Shown here: positions 44,393 through 53,226 of the stretch, piece after piece
Position numbering within the stretch: the stretch's first letter is position 1
How the letters are laid out: the number at the start of each line of letters is the position of its first letter
NCBI GenBank assembly: GCA_965197415.1
Contig: OZ240207.1
Span: forward strand, 1,984,001 to 2,048,000
Reading direction: 5' to 3'
DNA length: 64,000 nt
From: DAOUJI01 sp965197415
GTDB lineage: Bacteria > Chloroflexota > Dehalococcoidia > Lucifugimonadales > JAGWBF01
Made by a program: the position numbers and the translations under genes
Notes under the pieces: generated by a model
Told to the model about the DNA's origin: nothing
Database searches by the model: none
The model's input: only the letters and a program-made list of their open reading frames with translations

Positions 44393-44834
44393 TAGAGGAG
44401 CCCTCCTATGATTCACGTTGGGACCGGTGGTCTGGATATGACAGCTTGCTTCCACCGCATAGGCATGTTTCCTGGCTGTGCTTGCCTAAATGTAAACTTG
44501 GTCCCGGCTATGGCTGAGGCTATCGCAAGAAGCGGGTTACAACAGTGGTTACGGCGATTGCGATGGTGTATTTTGTAGCATAATGGGTTCGAGAGTGTCA
44601 AGTTGATTTAATTTGCTAAATCGACTACTGAAACACGACTTGATCACCGCACATCGTTCCCACCGATTATGTGTTCAGGAGCGCTCCCATCGCCGCACGT
44701 TCAGCGTATTGACAGCGATAACCCGCCCGCCAATAATGGCTGTCATCCCGCTTTTCCCGCCCTGGACCCCTCCCAGCTTTGACTGTTCCAGGTGTCCGGA
44801 CCCCGCAACGATTTCAGTCCAAGGAGGCAGGACT
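44393..44834. other. Divergent intergenic region between receptor and SMP-30 genes
   Basis: About 440 bases separate the two divergent starts. An open frame extends upstream of the SMP-30 start from 44613, but its sequence does not match the family and the good ribosome site is at the downstream ATG. I see no gene here; it probably holds promoters for both sides. Confidence 0.55.
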
Positions 44835-45764
44835 ATGCCTATTGATATGAGGGACCCGGAGTTGGAGCGAATCGTCTCCCCAGACCAGGAGCTTGAGTTG
44901 CTTGCCGACGGGTTCGGCCCTGAGGACGACCCGGCAAAAGATTCACGAGCCCACGGAATCTACCCCACGGCTGAAGGGCCGATATGGTGGAAGGAAGGAG
45001 GGTTCCTCCTTTTCAGCCACATGACTCACAACAGGAGACTGAAGTGGGCGCAGGGCGAGGGCGTGTCCGTGTACCACGAGCCGACAAACCACACCAATGG
45101 ACAGACCAGGGACCCCCAGGGAAGAATCATCGCCTGCGAGTCGGGCGCCCGGAGGGTGGCGCGGCTGGAGCACGACGGCACGGTGACTGTCGTGGCCAAC
45201 CGCTACAGGGGTACGCTGATAAACCGTCCCAATGACGTAACCGCCAAGTCCGACGGAAGCATCTACTTCACTGATCCCGGGGGGCCGAATCCCGAGTTCG
45301 AGCTGGACTTTTCTGGTGTGTACCGAGTGTCTCCTGACCTGGGGACCATCAACTTGTTGGTGCGGGACTTCCTGGCTCCGAATGGCATTGCCTTTTCACC
45401 GGATGAGGGCGTCCTGTACATTGACGATTCGCGGCACGGCCACGTACGGGCCATCGACGTCCAGGCCAACGGGATGCTCAACATGGCCACCGACAGGGTG
45501 CTGTGCGACACCAACGGGACCGGCCTTCCCGGCGTCGTGGACGGCATCAAGGTGGACATGGAGGGGAATGTATACGTGACCGGTCCGGGCGGAGTATGGA
45601 TAGTAACCCCTTCCGGAAAGCACCTGGGAACAATCTTGACCGGTTCCGTGCAGACAACCAACTGTGCCTGGGGCGGCGACGACTGGAAGACCCTCTTTAT
45701 AACGACACAGGACAGCCTCTTCCGCATCCAGACCAATATCCCCGGAGTCCCCTTGCCTCGGTAG
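44835..45764 (+). CDS. SMP-30/gluconolactonase-like hydrolase
   Basis: This 309-residue six-bladed propeller belongs to the SMP-30/gluconolactonase/LRE family of metal-dependent lactonases. The metal ligands can be placed: Glu in YPTAEGPIWW, Asn in INRPNDVTAKSDGSIYFTDP, Asn in LAPNGIAFSPD and Asp in GVVDGIKVDMEGNVYV. The ATG at 44835 follows AAGGAGG. It would open a sugar or other lactone, but the substrate is not evident. Confidence 0.87.
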   Translation: MPIDMRDPELERIVSPDQELELLADGFGPEDDPAKDSRAHGIYPTAEGPIWWKEGGFLLFSHMTHNRRLKWAQGEGVSVYHEPTNHTNGQTRDPQGRIIACESGARRVARLEHDGTVTVVANRYRGTLINRPNDVTAKSDGSIYFTDPGGPNPEFELDFSGVYRVSPDLGTINLLVRDFLAPNGIAFSPDEGVLYIDDSRHGHVRAIDVQANGMLNMATDRVLCDTNGTGLPGVVDGIKVDMEGNVYVTGPGGVWIVTPSGKHLGTILTGSVQTTNCAWGGDDWKTLFITTQDSLFRIQTNIPGVPLPR

Positions 45765-45789
45765 CGTCCGCGGGAGTTTTCCAAAACCT

Positions 45790-45924
45790 CTTCCCCTTTG
45801 AGGGGGAAGATTAGATGGGGGTGAACGAGGGCTATGCGCAGACCACCCCCATCTCAACCCTCCCCTTCACAGAGGGAGGGTGCATTATAGCGGGGCCTGC
45901 TCCTTCTCCCCAGGCGGGAGAAGG
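45790..45924. repeat. Cluster of four short palindromes (dispersed-repeat type)
   Basis: Stems seen are TTCCCC/GGGGAA near 45791-45808, GATGGGGGT/ACCCCCATC (45814-45822 and 45845-45853), CCCTCCC/GGGAGGG (45858-45864 and 45874-45880) and CCTTCTCCC/GGGAGAAGG (45902-45910 and 45916-45924). The arrangement looks like intergenic dispersed repeat DNA rather than a gene. Confidence 0.65.
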
Positions 45925-46023
45925 TTGGGATGAGGGGGAGTCGTCCTTGCCGCATGGTAGACCCTTCAGTAGAATGGCTTCACGCTGGACGTTCTTATCT
46001 ACGACGAAAAGGGGGCCGTGCAG

Positions 46024-46842
46024 ATGGATTTTGGGCTGACGGACAAGAAGGCTCTGGTGACCGGCGGAAGCAGAGGAATCGGAAAGGCCATAGCCTGGGA
46101 ACTTGCAAAGGAAGGCATGGACGTGGTCGTTTCCGCCCGCGGCGTCGAGGACTTGGAGAGGGCGGCTAAGGAGATAGGCGACGACACCGGCCGCAAGGTT
46201 CTCGCCATGCCCATGGACGCAACCAACCGGGAACAGGTGGACCGGGTGACGGCTGAAGCGGCGAGCGAGCTCGGAGGTCTGCACATCCTGGTGAACAGCG
46301 GCTCCCACCCCGGAGGGTCCGCCACCGCCATAGGCTACATCGACACCGTGGTGGACGAGGACCTGATATACGACTTCGACGTGAAGTTCGTCGGGGCGCT
46401 CAGGTGCTCCAGGGCGGCTATCCCCTTCATGAAGGAAGCGGGATGGGGCCGCATCATCAACATCAGCGGAGCCAACGCCAGGAACGGCGGCAACCTGAGC
46501 GGAGGGGCCAGAAACGCGTCGATGGTCCACATGACCAAGACCCTCGCCACCCAGGTGGGCAGGTTCGGCATCACAGTGAACTGCATCCACCCGGGCACGA
46601 CCCGCACAGAAAGGACTCCGGGCTTGCTCGCCCAGCGGGGAGCGGAGCTTGGAATCTCAGCCGAGGAGATGGAGCAGCAGGACTTTACGCCCGGCTCTCC
46701 ACGGGGCAACGCCATCTGCCGAATGGTCGACGGGTCGGAAATAGCCTACCTGACGGTGTTCCTGGCCTCCGACAAGTCCTGGGCCGTGACCGGCGAGGTC
46801 ATTACCGCCACCGGAGGCGCCGGAAACGCCGTGTACTACTAG
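46024..46842 (+). CDS. Short-chain dehydrogenase/reductase family protein without YxxxK
   Basis: This protein of about 272 residues has the SDR Rossmann start (KALVTGGSRGIGKAIAWELA), the NSG variant of NNAG, and INISGA with the active-site Ser148. The usual catalytic Tyr-x3-Lys is missing: the aligned segment reads NLSGGARNASMVHMTKTLA, with Gly160 and Asn164 in those places. A known divergent SDR subgroup shares such a change. It may be a poor oxidoreductase, use other residues or only bind nucleotide. ATG 46024 follows AAGGGGG; GTG 46018 is also possible. Confidence 0.85.
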   Translation: MDFGLTDKKALVTGGSRGIGKAIAWELAKEGMDVVVSARGVEDLERAAKEIGDDTGRKVLAMPMDATNREQVDRVTAEAASELGGLHILVNSGSHPGGSATAIGYIDTVVDEDLIYDFDVKFVGALRCSRAAIPFMKEAGWGRIINISGANARNGGNLSGGARNASMVHMTKTLATQVGRFGITVNCIHPGTTRTERTPGLLAQRGAELGISAEEMEQQDFTPGSPRGNAICRMVDGSEIAYLTVFLASDKSWAVTGEVITATGGAGNAVYY

Positions 46843-46869
46843 GCTGGATCATCACATACAGGGAACCTC

Positions 46870-46885
46870 GTAGGGGCGACCGGCC
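46870..46885. repeat. Half of a REP-like palindrome at the left IS end
   Basis: GTAGGGGCGACC plus GGCC abuts the IS end GAGCCTG. The same half, with the same orientation, abuts the other IS copy at 53211-53226. An intact palindrome of this type lies at 56036-56063. GGCC is the probable target duplication. Confidence 0.8.
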
Positions 46886-48566
46886 GAGCCTGTTTCAGAT
46901 GTAGCGTTGTTTGTGTTTAACGGGAGGGAAGTCCGCTTGGTTGCACCGGCTGAGGTCGGAGCCCCAAGAGTTGTAGCAGGGCGCTGGCAGGGCCCATGAC
47001 AGCCGGGTGCGCCGCCCTAAAGGTTGAGCATGCACCCTCGGCTACCCAACGGCTGGTACTGGCAGCTGTGGTGCGCCATAGCCTCCACAGAGTGCGCAGG
47101 TTGAAGGCTGTGGCCAGCAGGCTCCACTCAGCCGCCACGTTGGGCAAGCCGCGCAACAGGAACCTGTGGGCTTGCTGTTGCTCTTTGATCATCCCGAAGA
47201 CCGGTTCGACCAGTTGCATTCTCTGTCTATAGGCGCCTTTGGCTTCTTCGGTGGACATCCGGGCCCGGTGACGGCGCAACGCAGCGTCGTGGGGACCGAT
47301 CTCCAGCGCGCGCCCATGACGCTTGTCCTTGGTGCACACCCCGAAGGCAGGACAGGCCCGGCACACGGCCCCTGATGCCCGGTAGAGCCGCATTGCTGTG
47401 TTGCGAGTGCGCTTGATGCGGGTGAAGCGCAGACGCTGTCCTTGCGGACATATATAGCTGTCGGTCTCCTCGTCGTAGGTGAATCCGTCCTTGTGATACG
47501 GGTGTCCTAGCGTCCGACTCTGCGACTCAGGCATCACAACCTGCTGGTCTCTGAGCGCGCACTCCTGCAGATTGCTCCCTGAGTGATATCCTGCATCGGC
47601 CAACGTCATCTCAGACCTGATGCCCGTCGTCTCCTCTGCCTTCTGAAGCATTGGGGCCAGTTGGGAGTGGTCGTCGGGGTCATTGACCACCTCGACCGCA
47701 GTGATCAACATACCCCTCGCCCCTGCCTCGGTCTGCGTCGGAGAGACCATCGCCTGCGCGTTGTAGCAGGGCGATATCTCCTGGCGAGTCTTCATCATAC
47801 GGGCGTCCTGATCGGTCAGGTTGATGTGTTTTTGTCCATCCCGATCGGCAAGTCTGCGCACCGTCTCACGCACCTGCTCACGCAAGACCTTGCGGTCGTG
47901 CAACGTCTCCGGCAGATGGCCGATAGCCGGCTCCTCCCCCGCCTCGTTCTGCCCTTCCAACTCGTCTATCGCCCCTTCCAACCGGTTCAACAGACGGCGC
48001 AACCCAGCGGCGTCGTAGGTGCGTCCCTTTGCCGCGTTGGCGCCTACCTTCGTTCCGTCAACCGCTTGCACCGCCATATCCACCAGGTCCATCTTGACCG
48101 CCGTCTGCACCGTGCGCTTCAGCAGCTTCCTCATACCATCCCGATGGGAACTGTAAAATCGCCACAACGTGACATGGTCCGGTCGCTGGCAGCCCGTCAG
48201 CCAAAGATACGGTATCTGGTCGCAGCACGCCGCCTCCAGCTTGCGGCTCGACCGCACACCGGTCATGAAGCCGTACAGCCACACCCCCAACAGCGCCCGA
48301 GGATGGTAGGCTGGCGCTCCCATCGGCTCCCCGTCTCTATCAACCCCGATCTCGCCCCAGCCCTCCCCGTCCAGAGCATCCACGAACTCAGCAACAAATC
48401 GAGCAGGATGACCGGCCTCGAGCATCTCGTCCAGGCTCGGCGGCAACATCCATATCTGCTCCCGGTTCATTGGGCGATGTGGCATCGCCACTCACCTCCA
48501 TATCAACGTGTGGACCTTGCCTAGGATACCTTACTCCATACTGCCCATGACTTATGAAACAGGCTC
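46886..48566 (-). mobile_element. IS1182-family insertion sequence, copy A
   Basis: This 1681-bp element is bounded by 12-bp perfect inverted repeats GAGCCTGTTTCA (46886-46897) and TGAAACAGGCTC (48555-48566). It contains one transposase gene on the minus strand. It is the same length as copy B at 53227-54907, in opposite orientation, and the encoded proteins are identical. Its two flanks do not match each other as a target duplication but each matches a flank of copy B. Confidence 0.92.
46917..48491 (-). CDS. IS1182-family transposase, copy A
   Basis: This 524-residue DDE transposase has an N-terminal DUF772-like domain (SLDEMLEAGHPARFVAEFVD, ALLGVWLYGFMTGVRSSRKL) and a C-terminal DDE domain (MTLADAGYHSGSNLQECALR, EGACSTFRAAHP at the end). 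A cysteine-containing insert (CRACPAFGVCTKDKRHGR) is typical of the group. It appears intact. It lies inside the terminal repeats of the element and is identical to the protein at 53302-54876. Confidence 0.92.
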   Translation of the reverse strand: MAMPHRPMNREQIWMLPPSLDEMLEAGHPARFVAEFVDALDGEGWGEIGVDRDGEPMGAPAYHPRALLGVWLYGFMTGVRSSRKLEAACCDQIPYLWLTGCQRPDHVTLWRFYSSHRDGMRKLLKRTVQTAVKMDLVDMAVQAVDGTKVGANAAKGRTYDAAGLRRLLNRLEGAIDELEGQNEAGEEPAIGHLPETLHDRKVLREQVRETVRRLADRDGQKHINLTDQDARMMKTRQEISPCYNAQAMVSPTQTEAGARGMLITAVEVVNDPDDHSQLAPMLQKAEETTGIRSEMTLADAGYHSGSNLQECALRDQQVVMPESQSRTLGHPYHKDGFTYDEETDSYICPQGQRLRFTRIKRTRNTAMRLYRASGAVCRACPAFGVCTKDKRHGRALEIGPHDAALRRHRARMSTEEAKGAYRQRMQLVEPVFGMIKEQQQAHRFLLRGLPNVAAEWSLLATAFNLRTLWRLWRTTAASTSRWVAEGACSTFRAAHPAVMGPASALLQLLGLRPQPVQPSGLPSR

Positions 48567-48579
48567 CTCGTGGTCGCCC
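48567..48579. repeat. REP-like half-palindrome at the right end of IS copy A
   Basis: CTCG, the probable 4-bp target duplication, is followed by TGGTCGCCC. This matches one arm of a palindrome whose other arm is now at the far end of IS copy B (54908-54923). Confidence 0.65.
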
Positions 48580-48603
48580 TTGGGGTTGTTCAGTCGGGGA
48601 CCA

Positions 48604-48628
48604 GGGCAGCCACGAGGGCTGCCCCTAC
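48604..48628. repeat. REP-like palindrome with ACGAG loop
   Basis: Arms GGGCAGCC and GGCTGCCC enclose ACGAG, followed by CCTAC. It is a variant of the palindromes into which both IS copies inserted and shows that the ACGAG loop occurs in this repeat family. Confidence 0.7.
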
Positions 48629-48684
48629 GAACGGAATGCGCTTTAAGAGAGGATTCGGGCCAGCCTGGTCACATAGCATTCCGA

Positions 48685-49356
48685 TTATGCAAGAGTCTCC
48701 TCAGGGGGAAGAGGTTTTGCTGAGGCGACTTTGCGCTCCAGTAGCCTCTTTCTTATGAAGAGGAGCCCCGCCAGTCCCAGGCCTCCCAACAGAAACCCTC
48801 CAAAGACATCCGACGGCCAGTGGACTCCCAGATAGACCCTGGAAGCGCCGCAGGCCAGGATGAGCAGTGCCAGCGCCACTCTTATGAACAGCGTTTTCCT
48901 CGGGGACCCGGCGAAGGTCGGAGCCAGAACCAGGAGAAGGCCGAAGAACAGCATGGCATGGAGTGCGTGCCCGCTGGGGAAAGCCGGGTTGCCTGGTGTG
49001 TACTCCAGAATGGAGTACATGGGTCTCTCCCGCCCCACCAACTCCTTTACGGCCACGCCGAGCAATTCGACGATCAGGACCATGAATGTGACCAGAGCGT
49101 CCGTGCGCCTCTTCGCAACCACAAAGAGCAATATGGCGGCGAACACCGACGCCACTGCAACGATATAGTGGGAAGTGAACGATGAGACAAGCGCAGCCTT
49201 GTCCAAAGGGCCGCTTCGCAGCTCCTGGAACCCGGTGATGGCGGCGTTGTCGCCCGGGAAGCTCTCGTAGACGGCCGCTGCGGCGCACAGGGCCGCCGCT
49301 GCGGCAAGCACAGCCGCCAGCAATGCGCCCCTGGGGCCAGGTCGTATGTTTCGCAT
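48685..49356 (-). CDS. PAP2-family membrane phosphatase
   Basis: This 223-residue membrane protein has all three phosphatase motifs: KELVGRERP, FPSGHALHAM and SRVYLGVHWPSDV. Several hydrophobic segments surround them. Such enzymes remove phosphate from phosphatidate, undecaprenyl diphosphate or similar lipids on the outer face of the membrane. It lies in the segment between the two IS copies, divergent from cmk. The substrate is not known. Confidence 0.9.
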   Translation of the reverse strand: MRNIRPGPRGALLAAVLAAAAALCAAAAVYESFPGDNAAITGFQELRSGPLDKAALVSSFTSHYIVAVASVFAAILLFVVAKRRTDALVTFMVLIVELLGVAVKELVGRERPMYSILEYTPGNPAFPSGHALHAMLFFGLLLVLAPTFAGSPRKTLFIRVALALLILACGASRVYLGVHWPSDVFGGFLLGGLGLAGLLFIRKRLLERKVASAKPLPPEETLA

Positions 49357-49436
49357 GGTTGTGAAGCCCAGACCAGGTACTATATACTACCCGACAGTCT
49401 TGGGAACCGGCTGACTCTCTTTCGCAGCTTCTTTAC

Positions 49437-50129
49437 GTGTCTATTGCTTCCACTATCGCCATTGACGGCCCCGTAGCATCGGGAAAGACTACGATAGGGC
49501 GCATGCTGGCGCATCGTCTTGGCCACCGCTTCCTCGACACCGGCGTGATGTACAGGGCGGTCACCTATCTGGGCCTACGTGCGGGTGTCGCTCCCGACAA
49601 CGAGCAGGGATGGACCAACGTCGCCCGCGAAACGACCCTTGATGCTGCTAGCTTGAACGACGGTGGCGTCTCCGCTGACGGAGAGCCGCTTGTCGCAGAG
49701 TTAAGGTCCGCTGAAGTGGACCAGGCCGTCTCCCATATCTCCAAAGTCCAGGGGGTGCGGGACGCTCTTGTGGAGCAGCAGCAGAGAATCGCCCAGGGCG
49801 GAGCCATTGTCATGGTGGGTAGGGACATTGGAACCGTTGTGCTGCCCGACGCCGACCTGAAGATATACCTCACGGCCACTCCCAGGGAAAGGGCCAGGCG
49901 TCGTCACCTGGAGATGCGGCGCAAGGTTGTGGGCCAGAGTCCAGTTCCAAGCTACCAGCAGATATTTGATGATTTGGCCGCCAGGGACGAGTTGGACTCC
50001 AACCGGTCCAACTCCCCACTGACCGCCGCGGAAGATTCGATCAGGTTGATCACCGACGGAATGCCCGTCAACGAGGTTCTGGAACGGATCATGGTCTTGG
50101 TGGGACGGCGGCGTGGGCCTGCTGTATAA
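49437..50129 (+). CDS. cmk: Cytidylate kinase
   Basis: This 230-residue enzyme phosphorylates CMP and dCMP. It has the P-loop IDGPVASGKTTIGRML, the CMP-binding LDTGVMYRAVTYLGL and GGAIVMVGRDIGTVVLPDADL, and the lid region RERARRRHLEMR. The start is GTG 49437. plsC overlaps its end by 17 bp, a gene pair found together in many bacteria. Confidence 0.95.
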   Translation: MSIASTIAIDGPVASGKTTIGRMLAHRLGHRFLDTGVMYRAVTYLGLRAGVAPDNEQGWTNVARETTLDAASLNDGGVSADGEPLVAELRSAEVDQAVSHISKVQGVRDALVEQQQRIAQGGAIVMVGRDIGTVVLPDADLKIYLTATPRERARRRHLEMRRKVVGQSPVPSYQQIFDDLAARDELDSNRSNSPLTAAEDSIRLITDGMPVNEVLERIMVLVGRRRGPAV

Positions 50130-50790
50130 CCTGGGCGCAACGGCGGCGAAGCTCGATTTCCCTACGTTGGGGCGTTTTCACGTAGAGGGGAAAGAAGCCG
50201 TGCCGCCCAAGGGGCCCCTGATTGTGGCGGCGAACCACCGGAGCAACGCCGACCCCTGCTACCTGGCCGCCGCTGTGCCACGAGAGCTGCACTTCCTCGG
50301 AAAGCGCAGTCTGTTCACGAACCCCCTGTTCGGCAACCTGTTGAGAGCCGTAAACGTCCATCCCACCGACCGGGACGGAGGGGACTTGCAGGCCATCCGG
50401 ACCTGTGTCAGATTGCTCAATGAAGACAGCGTTCTGGCGGTCTTCCCGGAAGGGACCAGAAGCCGGACAGGCCTTTTGGACCGGGGCAAAGCGGGTGTGG
50501 CCTATATAGCGTCCAGGACCCAGGCCCCCATCTTGCCCGTCGCCATCACCGGCACAGAGAACATCGGCTCCTTTTTCAGGATTCCCCTGCCCCTATGCAG
50601 TGTCCGAGTGCGGATCGGCGAGCCCTTCAGCCTTCCCGTTATCGAAGGCCGTCCTCCCAAGTCCCTGCTTGAGGGAATGTCTGACATGATCATGACCAGA
50701 GTGGCCGCCTTGTTGCCCAACGAGTCCCGTGGGTATTACTCTATAGAAGCTGAAGCCGGGAGGTCGGCGGGCCAACGACCCGTACGCTAA
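50113..50790 (+). CDS. plsC: 1-acyl-sn-glycerol-3-phosphate acyltransferase
   Basis: This 225-residue membrane-associated enzyme makes phosphatidic acid. The acyltransferase motifs are NHRSNADP (the HX4D dyad), FPEGTRSRTG and APILPVAITGTE. It starts with GTG 50113 inside the end of cmk, so translation is coupled. It supplies phospholipid synthesis; acyl donor choice cannot be read. Confidence 0.9.
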   Translation: MGLLYNLGATAAKLDFPTLGRFHVEGKEAVPPKGPLIVAANHRSNADPCYLAAAVPRELHFLGKRSLFTNPLFGNLLRAVNVHPTDRDGGDLQAIRTCVRLLNEDSVLAVFPEGTRSRTGLLDRGKAGVAYIASRTQAPILPVAITGTENIGSFFRIPLPLCSVRVRIGEPFSLPVIEGRPPKSLLEGMSDMIMTRVAALLPNESRGYYSIEAEAGRSAGQRPVR

Positions 50791-50832
50791 AACGCCGGCA
50801 GTCCATTTCGACCTATACCAGGAGGCGCTGAC

Positions 50833-51054
50833 GTGCTGGAGAGTGCATCCAAGTTCGGCATCTACCTTAACGCCGAAGAAAAGAAAGTGGTCAGGATCAA
50901 CTCCCCTTACTGGATTCCTGAAGAGCCCGACTGGGTGTTCCTGACCAATGAGGTGAACGCGACGCTGCTAAGCATCAGGGAGATGGTGAAGGAGAAGTCC
51001 CTGTTGGCCGACGCCGAATCGGTGACCTGGGGAAACATCCCCCTCAAAGACTAG
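50833..51054 (+). CDS. Small conserved-looking protein of unknown function
   Basis: This 73-residue soluble protein (GIYLNAEEKKVVRINSPYW, EPDWVFLTNEVNATLLSIRE) has no family I recognise. A strong CCAGGAGG lies upstream of the GTG at 50833, which supports a real gene. It follows plsC by 42 bp and may be in the cmk-plsC operon. Confidence 0.65.
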   Translation: MLESASKFGIYLNAEEKKVVRINSPYWIPEEPDWVFLTNEVNATLLSIREMVKEKSLLADAESVTWGNIPLKD

Positions 51055-51078
51055 CGGTCGTTTCCTCCCAGGGAGAGG

Positions 51079-51843
51079 CTATCGCCCCTTCCACTCCGGC
51101 TGGCGTTTCTCAGAAAAGGCTTTGGGGCCTTCCTTGGCGTCCTCGGAGGTGCGGTTTATCTGCTGTAACTGAGTCCCGATATCCAGGCTGGCCGCCTTCG
51201 TTGTGTCAATGCCCCGCAGAGCGGCTTCTTTGGTGAGCCGCACCGCCGTCGGCGAGTTTTTCATAATCGTTGCGGCGTAGGACTCGCAGGTCTCCATAAG
51301 CTGGTCCCTCGGCACTACTTTGTTGACCAGCCCGATATTCAACGCCTCCTGAGCGGTGATGCGCTCCGCCGTCAACAGCATCTCCATAGCCTTGGTCCAG
51401 CCGATGGTCCGGGGAAGCTGGGTGGCGCCGGTGGCCGCCATGACGCCCCAGCGGGTCATGGTCATGCCTATGCTGGCGTCGTCCGCCGCCACTCGTATGT
51501 CGCACGCCAGGGCCACGTCAAGGCCCGCCGCCAGGCAGTAGCCGTGTATCCCGCAGACGATGGGCTTGTATACGTTTATCCCGTGGCCCAGCGTATGAAT
51601 TGGGCGGGGGTCTTCTTTCTCGCCCGTCACGTATGCCCGCTCTCTCAGGTCAGCCCCCGAGGAAAAGGCCCGGTCTCCCTCGGCTGTGAGTATTCCCACC
51701 CAGAGATCGTCGTCAGCGTTGAAGTCGTGCCAGACCGCCTCCAGTTCCCGGCGCATCTCGTTGTTGATGGCGTTCAGGGCCTCAGGCCTGTTCAGCCTAA
51801 CGTATGCGATGTGGTCCTTCTTCTCATATATCACCGTGGACAT
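51079..51843 (-). CDS. Crotonase (enoyl-CoA hydratase/isomerase) superfamily protein
   Basis: This 254-residue protein has the crotonase fold, with RLNRPEALNAINNEM, the oxyanion-hole segments FSSGADLRER and CLAAGLDVALACDI, and the C-terminal EGPKAFSEKRQPEWKGR. The two Glu residues used by enoyl-CoA hydratase are not kept. Asp109 stands at the first and Met129 (IGMTMTRWGV) at the second. It is unlikely to be a standard hydratase; isomerase, hydrolase or other crotonase chemistry is possible. ATG 51843 follows GGGAGG. Confidence 0.87.
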   Translation of the reverse strand: MSTVIYEKKDHIAYVRLNRPEALNAINNEMRRELEAVWHDFNADDDLWVGILTAEGDRAFSSGADLRERAYVTGEKEDPRPIHTLGHGINVYKPIVCGIHGYCLAAGLDVALACDIRVAADDASIGMTMTRWGVMAATGATQLPRTIGWTKAMEMLLTAERITAQEALNIGLVNKVVPRDQLMETCESYAATIMKNSPTAVRLTKEAALRGIDTTKAASLDIGTQLQQINRTSEDAKEGPKAFSEKRQPEWKGR

Positions 51844-51916
51844 GCTGCCTCCCATGAATGGCACGGGGCAGTCCGCAACTGCCCCTAAGCCGATATTTTC
51901 GTTTTGGCGGTGCTGC

Positions 51917-52999
51917 TTAGTCGAAGGTCAAGACAGAGCGGGCGACCTCGCCGTCTTTCATTGCGCGGAAGCAGTCGTTCACGTCTTCCAAGGGGCCGCG
52001 CTTGCTGATCATCTCATCCAGCAATAGCTTGCCCTGCCGGTAGTATTCGATGTAGGTGAGCATGTCCACCCTGAACCTGTTGGAGCCCATGCTGCATCCC
52101 TGTATCTTCTTCTCCCTCAGGAAAGAGGCGCCGTCGATTTCGACGTCCAGGCCATAGGGAATCATCCCAACGATGGTTGCCGTGCCGCCGGGGGCCAGCG
52201 CCTCGAAGCACTGCTCGGCTGCGTTCTTGTTCCCGATGCATTCCAGGGCGTGGTCCACGCCGCCGTCCGTCATCTCGACGAGGGCTTCAACGGGGTCTCT
52301 ATTGGAGGCGTCCACCACGTGGGTGGCGCCCATCTCCAGAGCCCGCCCCAGCTTCTCTTCCACTAGGTCCACGGCGATTATCCTGGTGGCCCCGGCAATC
52401 CGTGCCCCTTGTATGGCCGACAGACCCACTCCTCCGGCTCCAAAGACGGCCACCGTGGACCCGGGCTCGACTTTCGCCGTGTTGAGCGCGGCTCCAACTC
52501 CCGTAGTCACCCCGCAGCTTATGAGGGCCGCCTGATGCAATGGCATGTCCTCAGGAATCTTTACCACATTGTTCTGATGGGTCAGCACCTGCTCGGCAAA
52601 GGTGGACAGCCCGGCCATCTGTCCCATTGGGCTGCCGTCGGACTGGCGATACCTGGGAGGGTCGTCGGAAGACCTTCCTGGTCGGTCCAGGCACAGGTAG
52701 GGTTTTCCCCGCAGGCAGTGTTTGCACTGGCCGCAGAAGCACGAGCCGCACATGATGATGTGGTCGCCCGGCTGCACGTAGGTGACGCCCTCGCCTACTG
52801 CTTCTATCACCCCGGCGCCTTCGTGGCCCAGTATGACCGGTGGGGTCATGGGCCATACTCCGTCCACAAAGTGGAGGTCGCTATGGCATACGCCGCTGGC
52901 CGCCACCTTCACCACGACTTCGCCGGGCTGTGGGTCGTCCAACACCACCTCTTCGATGTTCAACGGTTGGTTGGCGCCTCGAAACACGGCAGCTTTCAT
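51917..52999 (-). CDS. Zinc-dependent alcohol dehydrogenase (MDR family)
   Basis: This 360-residue protein belongs to the medium-chain dehydrogenases. It keeps catalytic zinc ligands (GVCHSD, GHEGAGVIEAVGEGV) and the four-Cys structural zinc site in CGSCFCGQCKHCLRGKPYLC. The NAD-binding motif is VAVFGAGGVGLSAIQGARIA. It oxidises an alcohol or reduces an aldehyde; a class III or AdhC-like substrate is possible. It is the last gene before IS copy B, transcribed away from it. Confidence 0.92.
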   Translation of the reverse strand: MKAAVFRGANQPLNIEEVVLDDPQPGEVVVKVAASGVCHSDLHFVDGVWPMTPPVILGHEGAGVIEAVGEGVTYVQPGDHIIMCGSCFCGQCKHCLRGKPYLCLDRPGRSSDDPPRYRQSDGSPMGQMAGLSTFAEQVLTHQNNVVKIPEDMPLHQAALISCGVTTGVGAALNTAKVEPGSTVAVFGAGGVGLSAIQGARIAGATRIIAVDLVEEKLGRALEMGATHVVDASNRDPVEALVEMTDGGVDHALECIGNKNAAEQCFEALAPGGTATIVGMIPYGLDVEIDGASFLREKKIQGCSMGSNRFRVDMLTYIEYYRQGKLLLDEMISKRGPLEDVNDCFRAMKDGEVARSVLTFD

Positions 53000-53111
53000 G
53001 ATTTACTCCTGGCAAAGGTTGGCTGAAGGCAGTTTATGCGTGGGCTGTCAGGGTGTCAACGGGAATCCTTCCGCTGACCACCGTATGGAACGTCAGCCAC
53101 CCCTTCGTCTC

Positions 53112-53190
53112 CTCCGGCGCAGGCCGGAGTCCAGGAAACCTTGTGAGAAGGACTGGCGCCACTGGAATCCGGACTGCGCAGGAATGACGG
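53112..53190. repeat. Intergenic repeat with palindrome CTCCGGC/GCCGGAG
   Basis: CTCCGGC-GCAG-GCCGGAG (53112-53129) is followed by a partial inverted copy (GGAATCCGGACTGCGCAGG) and GAATGACGG. It resembles a common kind of bacterial intergenic dispersed repeat and holds no gene. Confidence 0.55.
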
Positions 53191-53210
53191 GGGATAGGGT
53201 CGAGTATGCG

Positions 53211-53226
53211 GTAGGGGCGACCGGCC
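53211..53226. repeat. Half of a REP-like palindrome at the left end of IS copy B
   Basis: GTAGGGGCGACC plus GGCC abuts the 5' end of IS copy B. Together with 46870-46885 it would restore one intact palindrome with GGCC as the 4-bp target duplication. Confidence 0.8.

Noticed and set aside
44613..44834. Upstream extension of the SMP-30 gene
   Set aside because: The added residues do not resemble the family, and AAGGAGG points to ATG 44835.
47583..48524. 313-residue open frame opposite the transposase (also at 53269-54210)
   Set aside because: It is antisense to the transposase and repeats only because the IS is repeated.
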